Program-made: the position numbers and the translations under genes
Assembly: GCF_013131805.1 (NCBI RefSeq)
Contig: NZ_JABJRC010000010.1
Location: forward strand, 186,001-250,000
Length of the DNA: 64,000 bases
Reading direction: 5' to 3'
From: Kribbella sandramycini
GTDB lineage: Bacteria > Actinomycetota > Actinomycetes > Propionibacteriales > Kribbellaceae
Notes under the pieces: generated by a model
The model's input: the letters and a program-made list of their open reading frames with translations, nothing else
The model's database searches: none
Told to the model about the DNA's origin: nothing
Shown: piece after piece, positions 24,424-32,021 of the stretch
How the letters are laid out: each line of letters opens with the position of its first letter
How positions within the stretch are numbered: the stretch's first letter is position 1

Positions 24424-25373
24424 GCGCGCCTCCTCAGCAGCCGCAGGTAGACCAGCGAGACGAGCAGATTCGCCAGCAACAGCAGGAACGAGATGGCCGA
24501 CGAGTAGCCGAGCTCACCGCCCTGCAGCGCCACGTTGTAGATGTAGACCGGCACTGTCTCGGACTCGTGGTTCGGACCGCCCTTGGTGAGCAGGAACGGC
24601 GAGAAGTCGTTCGCTGTCCACAGGGAGATCAACAGGGTGTTGGTAAGTACGTGACCGCGGATGTGCGGGAACACCACATCGCGCAGCGTCTGCCAGCCGG
24701 ATGCTCCGACCATCCGCGCCGACTCCAGCTGCGACGGCGGAACGGCTTGTAGGGCTGACGAATAGAGCATCATCGAGAACGCCGTACCGCGCCAGGTGTT
24801 GAAGACGATCAGGCACACCATCGGGTAGTCGATCAGCCAGGCGGTCCCGGTCGTGCCGAGGATGCTGTTCAGGGTGCCGGTGTCCCGGTCGAAGAACGCG
24901 ACCCAGAGGTAGGCGACGACGGTCGACGGGAGGATCCAGGCGAGCAGGGTGAGGGCCTCGACGGTCCGGCGGACGGCGGGGCGGGCGCGACGGAGGATCC
25001 ACGCGAGGGCGAATCCGAGGATGTTCTGGCCGAGGATCGCGGATCCCAGGACGAAGAGCATCGTGAGCCACAACGCGTTGTGGAACAGGGCGTCGTTCAG
25101 CGCGCGGGTGTAGTTGGCGAGGCCGACGACGGACGGGGAGACGGCTTCGACACCGGTGAGCCGGTAGTTCGTGACGCCGATGTAGATCGTCCAGATCGCC
25201 GGGAAGACCAGGAACGCGCCGATCAGCAGCAGCGCGGGCGCGACGAAGCCGAGGGCCCGGCCGACGCCGAGCCCGGCCACGTCCCGCGCCGGCCCCCGGC
25301 CGCCCCGACCAGGGCGAGACGCGGGGCCCGCGTTGGAGCCCCCGCCCGCGGCGGGGGGAGAGACGGTGGTCAT
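24420..25373 (-). CDS. ABC importer permease, MalF/UgpA type
   Basis: 317 residues. A Gly/Pro-rich cytoplasmic N-terminus of ~40 residues precedes six membrane segments (ALGFVAPALLLIGAFLVFPA first). The EAA loop is LESARMVGASGWQTLRDVVF. The start at 25373 overlaps the stop of the solute-binding protein gene (TGATG). It is the first of two channel subunits of the importer. Confidence 0.92.
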   Translation of the reverse strand: MTTVSPPAAGGGSNAGPASRPGRGGRGPARDVAGLGVGRALGFVAPALLLIGAFLVFPAIWTIYIGVTNYRLTGVEAVSPSVVGLANYTRALNDALFHNALWLTMLFVLGSAILGQNILGFALAWILRRARPAVRRTVEALTLLAWILPSTVVAYLWVAFFDRDTGTLNSILGTTGTAWLIDYPMVCLIVFNTWRGTAFSMMLYSSALQAVPPSQLESARMVGASGWQTLRDVVFPHIRGHVLTNTLLISLWTANDFSPFLLTKGGPNHESETVPVYIYNVALQGGELGYSSAISFLLLLANLLVSLVYLRLLRRRA

Positions 25374-26791
25374 CAGTTGCCGGCGACCTTGTCCTTGCCG
25401 CCCGCGGCGGTCTCGACGGACTTCTGGTACGCCCGGGCCGCCTGATCGGTGGACTTGCCGCCGACGACGTCCGCGGTCGCCTGCTGCAGCGCGGCCGAGA
25501 TCTTCGGGTACTCCGCGAGCCCCGGCCGGTACTGCGTGATCGGCAGCACCTTGGTGGCCACGAAGTTCAGCATCGGGTCGCTCGCCAGCACCTCGGTGTT
25601 GACGTCGGTCCGCTGGGTGATCTTGGCGGCGCCGTTCAGCGACTCCTTGACCATCGCGGCGGAGTTCATGAACTGCAGCAGTTCCCAGGCCTGCTGCGGG
25701 AATTTCGTGTTCGGGTTGATCACGGTCGCGCCGCCGCCGGACATCGAGACGAAGTCCTGGCCCTTGACGCCGCCGCCGGGCCGGGCCGCCGGGATCAGCG
25801 CATAGCCGACGGCCGCGTCCCGGTCGGCCATCTTGGCCACACCGGCCTTCGGCTCGACGACGCTGCGCCAGAAGTAGTCGCTCTCCAGCAGGATGCCGAT
25901 CTTGTTCGCGGCGAACTCCGCGAACGACTTGTCCCGGCCTTTGGCCTCGCGCTGCAGCACCGGGTCGCCGAGACCCGAGCCGTAGACCTGGTGGTAGAAG
26001 TCGAGCACCTGGCGCAGTTTCGGGGTGTCGCCGAGCCACTTGCCGTCGACGTTGATCGAGGTGCCGGTGCCGACCAGCAGCGGCAGCACACCCTGCATCG
26101 TGGTCGCCTCGCCCATCGCGGTGCCGCCGTTGACCTGGATCGGCGTCACACCGGACAGCTTCTTCAACGCCTGGCCCGCTTGGAGGATCTCCTCCCAGGA
26201 CTTCGGCTGCCAGTCGGCCGGCAGCCCGGCCTGCTGGAACAGCTTCTTGTTGAAGTACAGGACGCGTCCGTCGGTGCCGCCGGGGACGCCGTACCGCTTG
26301 CTCTCGAAGATGCCGAGCTGCTGAACGGACTCCGGGATCTGCTGCCAGCCGTCCCAGCCGTCGACCTTGGCGGCGTCCCCGACGGTGTCGGTGAGCGGCT
26401 TGATGTAGCCGGCCTGGGCGAACTCGCCGACCCAGATGCCGTCGATCTGGATCAGGTCCGGGCCGGACTTGTTCGACAGGTCGAGGGACAGCTTCTGCTT
26501 GTAGACCTCGTCGTCGGAGCCGTCGCCCTGGAACTTCACCGTGACGTCGACGCCCTTGGCCTTCTGGTCGGCGACGAACTTCGGGATCAGCACATCCTCG
26601 GTGAACGTCGCGCCGGCGCTGCTCTTCCCGCCCTTGACCGAGTTCGAGCCGATCGTCAGCTCGACCTTCTTGGCGTCGGCGTTGCGGTTCGCGTCCTGCT
26701 CGCCGGAACCGGACGAGCCGAGGCAGCCGGTGAGCAGCAGGGTGGCGGTCGCGCCGAGGGCGACGGCCGGGAACAGCCGGAGTGATCGCAT
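25373..26791 (-). CDS. Solute-binding lipoprotein of an ABC importer
   Basis: 472 residues from ATG 26791, with AAGGAG eight bases upstream; the longer open frame is not supported. The signal peptide ends in a lipobox (LLLTGCLG), so the protein is lipid-anchored on the outside. The mature part has the family 1 binding-protein fold (VELTIGSNSVKGG, LYFNKKLFQQAGLPADWQPK, WELLQFMNSAAMVKE), like MalE and UgpB. Ligand unknown. It is the first gene of a five-gene chain whose junctions all overlap, ending with the PHP hydrolase. Confidence 0.92.
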   Translation of the reverse strand: MRSLRLFPAVALGATATLLLTGCLGSSGSGEQDANRNADAKKVELTIGSNSVKGGKSSAGATFTEDVLIPKFVADQKAKGVDVTVKFQGDGSDDEVYKQKLSLDLSNKSGPDLIQIDGIWVGEFAQAGYIKPLTDTVGDAAKVDGWDGWQQIPESVQQLGIFESKRYGVPGGTDGRVLYFNKKLFQQAGLPADWQPKSWEEILQAGQALKKLSGVTPIQVNGGTAMGEATTMQGVLPLLVGTGTSINVDGKWLGDTPKLRQVLDFYHQVYGSGLGDPVLQREAKGRDKSFAEFAANKIGILLESDYFWRSVVEPKAGVAKMADRDAAVGYALIPAARPGGGVKGQDFVSMSGGGATVINPNTKFPQQAWELLQFMNSAAMVKESLNGAAKITQRTDVNTEVLASDPMLNFVATKVLPITQYRPGLAEYPKISAALQQATADVVGGKSTDQAARAYQKSVETAAGGKDKVAGN

Positions 26792-26846
26792 CGAGGGGGC
26801 TCCTTGCGAGGGGTTTCGGAGTGCCGGGACACACCTTGGCACTCAC

Positions 26847-26872
26847 GAGCAAGTATGTGAAGACATTTGCTC
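26847..26872. promoter_or_regulatory. Inverted repeat upstream of the ABC operon
   Basis: GAGCAA (26847-26852) and TTGCTC (26867-26872) form a 26-base imperfect palindrome about 56 bases before the start of the binding-protein gene, inside its likely promoter zone. A LacI- or GntR-type repressor site is plausible; no regulator gene is adjacent. Confidence 0.4.
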
Positions 26873-27079
26873 AAACGGTGTACGCCGAGTAGTCGACGCG
26901 CCGATCGCGGTTACCGGGAGTGTCCGTTCGGCGTCAAGTCGGAGTTCGCCGCAGCGCATTGCGGGTCCGTTAAAGGAAGCTCAAAGTTCTGTCGCAACCG
27001 GTGATTGACTAGATACAGACGGTGACAGCGAGAGGTAGCGTCATCCCCGTTCGCTTCAAGGGATCGGAGGTGACTGAAC

Positions 27080-27157
27080 ATGTTGTACAGCGTTCTCCAC
27101 GCAGTCGACGGCCTGCTCTTCGGGCACTGGCATCACGGCCACTGGTGCTGGTGGTGA
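27080..27157 (+). CDS. 25-residue His/Trp-rich peptide gene
   Basis: The frame encodes MLYSVLHAVDGLLF followed by GHWHHGHWCWW and a TGA. Support: GGAGGTGA stands six bases before the ATG, the best ribosome binding site in the window; codons end almost always in G or C as in real genes; and the region has no other gene. The N-terminal half is hydrophobic and could form an amphipathic helix; the last eleven residues have four His, four Trp and one Cys, suggesting metal, haem or membrane-interface binding. Trp-rich leader peptides are known from trp attenuators, but no biosynthetic gene follows on this strand, only a terminator 180 bases on. Function unknown. Confidence 0.65.
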   Translation: MLYSVLHAVDGLLFGHWHHGHWCWW

Positions 27158-27336
27158 CCGGCACCGACTGGTGAGGCCTTCGGAGGTCAGGATCAGCCGG
27201 TGACGACGGCGTACGGCTCCCGCTGACGCGCAAGCAGCGGAATCCCGCGCCGATCCCCGAGCGCCGCTCTTCCTGACCGACGAGGAACACCAGGTTCACA
27301 CAACTGAAGCAGTGTCGATCTCTAAGGAGTGAGAAA

Positions 27337-27369
27337 ACAGCCGGCCCCGACATTGTCGGGGCCGGCTGT
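27337..27369. terminator. Strong hairpin between the peptide gene and the ricin-fold gene
   Basis: ACAGCCGGCCCCGAC (27337-27351) pairs perfectly with GTCGGGGCCGGCTGT (27355-27369) around a three-base loop. On the minus strand it is followed by TTTTC, so it mainly ends the ricin-fold transcript; on the plus strand it can stop transcripts from the small peptide gene. The 180 bases between the peptide stop and the hairpin hold nothing else that I recognise. Confidence 0.85.
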
Positions 27370-27387
27370 CCGTTGGTGCGGTGTCGG

Positions 27388-28149
27388 TTACTTCTGCGCC
27401 AGCTCCATCATCTGCTTCGGCAGCGTGGTCATCTGGGCCGGGATCGGCAGCTTCGGCCGAACCAGTTCGAGCAGGCTGCCCGCGGCGTTCGCGATCGGCA
27501 GCGGCAGGGCCAGGCCCAGCGATGCCAGCAACGCGTTCACCAGAGCCAGCACCGCGCCCAGGATGTCCAGACCCGGCAGCGGCAGCGCGCTCCAGCCCTG
27601 GACCGGTGTGCCGGCGGCGTCGAAGCTGCCGGTCGGCTGTGCCTGCTTGGCCTTCCCCTTGCCGAGCAGTGAGGTGAGGGCGAGACCGCTCGCTTCGTTC
27701 ACGAACGTGCCGACGCTCTCGTCGTAGTTCCACTTCTGGCCGTCACCGGCGCGGCAGGGCAGGACCAGCAGCGGGGCCGCGGCCGGAACCTTGGCCAGGT
27801 CCGCACCGCTGTCCAGGCAGGCTCCGGTCTTGGCAAGGGCGCCACCGACGCTCTTGCTCATCGCTACCTGCAGCTGGCCGGACTCGGTGTAGACCCACTC
27901 CTGGGTCTTGCCCTCCTTGCCCGGAGCGCACGCCATCATGACCGCCATCGGGACCTTGGCAGCGGCGACGAACGTCAGGCAGTAGCGGGTGTCGGCGCGG
28001 GTGGCGATCTGCTTCGCCACGCCGACCTCGACGCCGGGTGCGGGCTTCGGCGCCGGTGCGGCGGCCTGGGCCGGGATCGCCGTGGCCAGCGCGACGCTGA
28101 CCGCCAGGATTACCACGCCGGTACGGCTGAACAGTTTACGGGTGATCAA
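27388..28149 (-). CDS. Secreted ricin-type beta-trefoil (lectin-like) protein
   Basis: 253 residues from TTG 28149, chosen because GGAGG stands five bases upstream; the in-frame ATG at 28173 has no such site. A signal peptide (LFSRTGVVILAVSVALATAI, cleavage near AQAA) is followed by a partial ricin B fold: TRYCLTFVAAAKVP, KTQEWVYTESGQLQV, GACLDSGADL and GDGQKWNYDESVGTFVNEAS with the QxW-like repeats. The last ~70 residues (LDILGAVLALVNALLASLGL) are hydrophobic and may be a second helical unit. Likely exported and carbohydrate-binding; no catalytic domain is attached. Confidence 0.7.
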   Translation of the reverse strand: MITRKLFSRTGVVILAVSVALATAIPAQAAAPAPKPAPGVEVGVAKQIATRADTRYCLTFVAAAKVPMAVMMACAPGKEGKTQEWVYTESGQLQVAMSKSVGGALAKTGACLDSGADLAKVPAAAPLLVLPCRAGDGQKWNYDESVGTFVNEASGLALTSLLGKGKAKQAQPTGSFDAAGTPVQGWSALPLPGLDILGAVLALVNALLASLGLALPLPIANAAGSLLELVRPKLPIPAQMTTLPKQMMELAQK

Positions 28150-28564
28150 GACAACCTCCGAAGGTCGTACCATCTCGCGGCGTCCGGGTCGTCGGGACCT
28201 CGTTACGAGAGTCGGTCCGAGTTCCGGGAACCGCTTCGCCACCCCTTGCGCGGTGGGCGGGTTGCGGGTCGATCCCCCGTGAGGAGGCGGTGTGGCCCGG
28301 AAGGCCGACAGTGACTCAACGCGACGTTGACGCCACAACCAGTAAGGCACAGGTGCGTCGGAGGTGGTTATGGCAAGACCGGGGAACTTGATGCCAATGG
28401 CAACTAACTGCCACCCGAAACTCGTTGCGCTGGGCATCGAAACTCGGCTGCGGGGTGGCCGTGGTTGCCCCGAGTGGAGGCTGTGTTCCGTTCGAGATAC
28501 TACGGCATCCGGCGGATACTGGGGTAGTCCACTGTGTTAGTTGATGCCATGGGCAACAGAGTGC
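28150..28564. other. 415-base intergenic stretch, one weak small frame
   Basis: This stretch separates the ricin-fold gene from the small membrane protein gene. On the plus strand a 56-codon frame (28370-28540, starting MARPGNLMPMATNCHPKL) has GGAGG five bases before its ATG, but its third positions are only about 60% G/C, unlike genes here. I see no hairpin or promoter that stands out. Confidence 0.4.
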
Positions 28565-28945
28565 TCAGTGGGGCTGCTTGTGGTCGCTGGGATTCGCCGC
28601 AACGTCCGCGTCGATCGCCGGTCGCGACGTTTCGATTGTCTCGTCAGGTACCTCTGCGTCGCGCTCGGCGGTGACCGCCGGAGCTGCGTCACGCTCGGTC
28701 ACCTTGGCGCGCAGGTCGCGGACCTCCTTGTGTCGGCGCCAGCCGCGGGTAAGTCCCTTCTTCGTCAGCCACAGGCCGGCGACCAGGGCCGCGCCGGCGG
28801 CCGCGCCGAGGAAGAACACGGTCGGCACGATGACGCCGAAGTTGATCCCGAACACCTCGAGGGTGGTCGAGGCCGACGACGACACCGAGACCCCGAGGCC
28901 GAACAGCACCGCGACGACGATCAGGACGACTCCGAGAGCGAACAT
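28565..28945 (-). CDS. Small membrane protein, LapA-like
   Basis: 126 residues. Two hydrophobic segments (MFALGVVLIVVAVLFGLGVS and GVIVPTVFFLGAAAGAALVAGLWL) separated by ~15 residues resemble the LapA/DUF1049 family of lipopolysaccharide-assembly-like proteins, here with a highly charged cytoplasmic tail of ~60 residues. GGAGAGG precedes the ATG. It starts 36 bases after the helicase stop on the same strand and is probably co-transcribed. Function in actinobacteria is not established. Confidence 0.7.
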   Translation of the reverse strand: MFALGVVLIVVAVLFGLGVSVSSSASTTLEVFGINFGVIVPTVFFLGAAAGAALVAGLWLTKKGLTRGWRRHKEVRDLRAKVTERDAAPAVTAERDAEVPDETIETSRPAIDADVAANPSDHKQPH

Positions 28946-28981
28946 GGCACTGCCTCTCCGTCCGGGGCTCTGCCGGACCGT

Positions 28982-31288
28982 TCAGGCCTCACTGCTGAGT
29001 AGTGCGGCGAGCAGCGCCACGGCGCCGCTCTTGTCGAGTGGGTTGTTCTGGTTCCCACACTTGGGTGACTGTACGCAGGATGGGCATCCATCCGCGCACT
29101 CACAGTGTGCAATCGCAGCACGTGTCGCGGTCAACCACTCGCGCGCCGCGGCGTACCCGTGTTCGGCGAAGCCGGCGCCGCCGGGGTGGCCGTCGTACAC
29201 GAAGACGGTCAGCCGACCGGTGTCCGCGTGCCGGGCGGTGGAGACGCCGCCGATGTCCCAGCGGTCGCAGGTGGCGAACAAGGGGAGCAGACCGATCGAT
29301 GCGTGCTCGGCGGCATGAGCCGCGCCCGGTACGTCGTCCAATCCGAGCGACTCGACCAACTCGTCGGGAACCGTCCACCAGACCGCCTTGGTCTGCAGTG
29401 TCCGCTCCGGCAGATCAAGCGATTGTTCGTCCAGGACGTCGCCGGTCGAGATCAGCTTGCGCTGGAACGAGATCACCTGGCTCGTCACCCGGACCCATCC
29501 GCGGCACAGCTCCGCCTTCCCCCAGGACTGCGTCTCCTCAGTGGCCAGGATGCTGATCTCGGTCGTGTCGCGGGCGAACGTCGTGTAGTCGGGCGCCGCG
29601 GCCTCCACCACGGCCGCATGCCCCTCCAGATCGAGTGACTGGACCAGATAGGACTCGCCCGCATGCACGTAGACAGCGCCTTCGTGGACCGACGCATGCG
29701 CCGAGCCGCCATCGACAGTGCCGAGCAGTCGCCCGGTCCGGTCCTCCACGATCTGTACGGTCTTCCCGCCGGCGGACCGGATGTCGATGGCGTCCACCGC
29801 GCGTTCGCGGCGCGTCCAGAACCACCCGTGTGGTCGCTCGCGCAGTGCGCCCTGACGAACCAGCTGCGCGATCGTGTCGGACGTCGTACTTCCGAAGACC
29901 TCGTAGTCCGCCGCGGTCAGCGGTAGCTCCTGTGCGGCCGCGCAAAGCTGCGGCCCGAGCACGTACGGGTTCTCCGGGTTGAAGACAGTCGCTTCCACCG
30001 GTCGCCCGAACACGGCCGCTGGGTGGCGAACCAGGTAGGTGTCGAGTGGGTCGTCCCTGGCGATCAGTAGGGCCACTGCATCGCCGCCGGCTCGGCCTGC
30101 CCGCCCAGCCTGCTGCCAGAGCGATGCGCGCGTTCCAGGCCAACCGGACAGCAGGACGGCGTCCAGACCAGCGATGTCGATGCCGAGCTCCAGAGCGTTC
30201 GTCGCGGCGACGCCAGTGAGTTCGCCGGTCTGCAGCATGCTCTCCAGCCGACGGCGTTCCTCTGGCAGGTAACCCGCCCGGTACGCCGAGACCTGGTCGA
30301 TCAAGGTGGGGTCGACCTCGGCCAGGTTGTCCCGCGCTGTCAGCGCCACCGTCTCCGCACCACGCCGAGAGCGGACGAAGGCGACCGTACGGACGCCCGA
30401 CACGACGAGGTCGGTCAGCAGGTCAGCCACCTCGGCTGTGGCCGATCGGCGTACCGGGGCGCCGTTCTCGCCCCGGAGTGAGGTCAGCGGCGGCTCCCAC
30501 AGCCCGAACGAGATGCCGCCGCGCGGGGAGCCGTCGTCCACCACCTCTGTCATCGGCAGGCCGGTCAGCCGTTCGCCGGACGCCGCCGGCTCGGCCACGG
30601 TCGCCGAGGCGCAGACGAAGACCGGGTTGGCGCCGTAGTGCGCACAGATGCGGCGGAGTCGCCGGAGTACGCCGGCCACGTGTGCGCCGAAGACGCCGCG
30701 GTAGTGATGGCACTCGTCGATGACGACGTACTGCAGACAACCAAGGAAGCGGGCCCAGCGCTGGTGGTTGGGCAGGACCGACCGGTGCAGCATGTCTGGG
30801 TTACTCAATACATAGGTGGCATGGTCGCGCGCCCAATCGCGCTCGGTGCGCTCGGAGTCGCCGTCCAGTGTCGTCGCGCGCAGCCCAGGGACGTCGTACG
30901 CCGAGACCGCGCGCAACTGGTCGTGGGCCAACGCCTTGGTCGGTGACAAGTACAGAACGGACGCCGTCCGGCGATGCGGTGACGCCGCTTGCGCGATGCT
31001 CAACGTCGCGAACGACGGCAGCAGATAGCCCAGTGATTTCCCGGACGCCGTACCGGTCGCGACCACGACATGACGACCCGAGTACGCCGCCTCGGCCGTG
31101 GCGACCTGATGTGTCCACGGAGCCGCGATGCCCGCGTCGGCCAACTGGCCCAGTACTTCGGGCGGCACCCAGCGCGGCCATTCGCACGTCCGCCCGGGCC
31201 GCGGGGGGACGGACTCGACATGCGTCAGTCGATCGTTTCGTCCACCGGCCAGGCGGTGCAGTACCGCAGTCGCCTCACCCGCACGCAT
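28982..31288 (-). CDS. MrfA/YprA-type DEAD/DEAH-box helicase
   Basis: 768 residues from ATG 31288 (MRAGEATAVLHRLAGG), set by TACTCT seven bases upstream; the extra 32 codons of the open frame are not supported. Motif Ia/Walker A is VVVATGTASGKSLGYLLP, motif II VVIDECHHYRG, the second RecA domain has VRTVAFVRSRRGAETVA and GIDIAGLDAVLLSGWPGTRA, and the C-terminus is a DUF1998-type Zn cluster (CECADGCPSCVQSPKCG). This is the Hrq1/MrfA family of 3'-5' DNA helicases; Bacillus MrfA with MrfB repairs mitomycin lesions. An MrfB-like exonuclease is not seen next to it. Confidence 0.92.
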   Translation of the reverse strand: MRAGEATAVLHRLAGGRNDRLTHVESVPPRPGRTCEWPRWVPPEVLGQLADAGIAAPWTHQVATAEAAYSGRHVVVATGTASGKSLGYLLPSFATLSIAQAASPHRRTASVLYLSPTKALAHDQLRAVSAYDVPGLRATTLDGDSERTERDWARDHATYVLSNPDMLHRSVLPNHQRWARFLGCLQYVVIDECHHYRGVFGAHVAGVLRRLRRICAHYGANPVFVCASATVAEPAASGERLTGLPMTEVVDDGSPRGGISFGLWEPPLTSLRGENGAPVRRSATAEVADLLTDLVVSGVRTVAFVRSRRGAETVALTARDNLAEVDPTLIDQVSAYRAGYLPEERRRLESMLQTGELTGVAATNALELGIDIAGLDAVLLSGWPGTRASLWQQAGRAGRAGGDAVALLIARDDPLDTYLVRHPAAVFGRPVEATVFNPENPYVLGPQLCAAAQELPLTAADYEVFGSTTSDTIAQLVRQGALRERPHGWFWTRRERAVDAIDIRSAGGKTVQIVEDRTGRLLGTVDGGSAHASVHEGAVYVHAGESYLVQSLDLEGHAAVVEAAAPDYTTFARDTTEISILATEETQSWGKAELCRGWVRVTSQVISFQRKLISTGDVLDEQSLDLPERTLQTKAVWWTVPDELVESLGLDDVPGAAHAAEHASIGLLPLFATCDRWDIGGVSTARHADTGRLTVFVYDGHPGGAGFAEHGYAAAREWLTATRAAIAHCECADGCPSCVQSPKCGNQNNPLDKSGAVALLAALLSSEA

Positions 31289-31295
31289 GGGAACG

Positions 31296-31301
31296 AGAGT
31301 A
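31296..31301 (-). promoter_or_regulatory. Leaderless -10 of the helicase gene
   Basis: On the minus strand TACTCT (31301-31296) is followed by seven bases and then ATG at 31288. Confidence 0.5.
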
Positions 31302-31466
31302 GTACTGCACGAATCCGTGCACGAGCCGCGTGCAGATGCGGATGCACGCGGCATTTTCGGGACGGGATCGACTTTCTGCATCACGAGATGAAAGAGTTTT
31401 CGGGAACGGTCCTACTCACGGTCCGTACATGGTTGAATGCAGCAGTTCACGGGATCGGAGGCCGAA

Positions 31467-31796
31467 GTGGATCTGTCGCTGACCGCGCGCGCCGAGGGCG
31501 GGCGGACCGTCATCGAGGTGGCGGGGGAGATCGACGTCTACACCGCGCCGAAGCTGCGGGAGAAGATCGCCGCCCTGGTCGACGACGGCGTCTACGACCT
31601 CGTCCTCGACCTGGATCGCGTGGAGTTCCTGGATTCCACCGGCCTCGGCGTCCTGGTCGGCGGGCTGAAACGGGTCCGCACCCACGACGGTTCGCTGTCC
31701 CTGGTCTGCACCCAGGAGCGGCTGCTGAAGATCTTCCGGATCACCGGCCTGACCAAGGTCTTCGACATCCACCCCGATGTCGCGTCGGCGATCTGA
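31467..31796 (+). CDS. Anti-sigma factor antagonist (STAS domain, BldG-like)
   Basis: 109 residues from GTG 31467, with GGAGG five bases upstream; starts further upstream have no site. A single STAS domain: TVIEVAGEIDVYTAPKLREK, then VLDLDRVEFLDSTGLGVLVG with the phosphorylatable Ser in DSTG, and RLLKIFRITGLTKVFDIHPD. Unphosphorylated family members bind an anti-sigma kinase and free a sigma factor; in Streptomyces BldG does this for stress and development. No anti-sigma gene is adjacent. It is divergent from the helicase gene. Confidence 0.92.
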   Translation: MDLSLTARAEGGRTVIEVAGEIDVYTAPKLREKIAALVDDGVYDLVLDLDRVEFLDSTGLGVLVGGLKRVRTHDGSLSLVCTQERLLKIFRITGLTKVFDIHPDVASAI

Positions 31797-31909
31797 GGCC
31801 TTCACCACAAGCGAAAACGTGTCCCCGTCGGCACGCTCGGTGACCCTTCCGCCTGAACTTCGCGGTATGGCGTAGACCACCCTGTCGTCAGGTCTGGTCG
31901 GTTAGCCGT

Positions 31910-31941
31910 TAGAGTGACCCACCGCGCCAAGTCCTTGGCGC
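31910..31941 (+). promoter_or_regulatory. hppA promoter and 5' leader hairpin
   Basis: TAGAGT (31910-31915) is a likely -10, placing the start of the hppA mRNA near 31921. GCGCCAAG (31924-31931) pairs perfectly with CTTGGCGC (31934-31941), so the transcript would begin with a hairpin, followed by a T-rich run (31942-31955) and ~70 bases of leader. Hairpin plus T-run resembles an attenuator or RNA-stability element. Confidence 0.45.
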
Positions 31942-32021
31942 TGTTTGCTATTTTCCCCAACCCTTCGGTTGCGGCAGACGGGGGCCGTCAAGCCTGGATG
32001 GGTTGCCTACAAGGAGGACGG

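Noticed and set aside
27080..27369. Trp attenuation system
   Set aside because: The leader peptide is Trp-rich and a terminator follows, but no trp or other biosynthetic gene lies downstream on that strand and no alternative antiterminator pairing was seen.
31914..32021. Upstream GTG start for hppA adding 36 residues
   Set aside because: The hppA start at 32022 has AAGGAGG and the normal family N-terminus; the extra residues are read from the hairpin leader.
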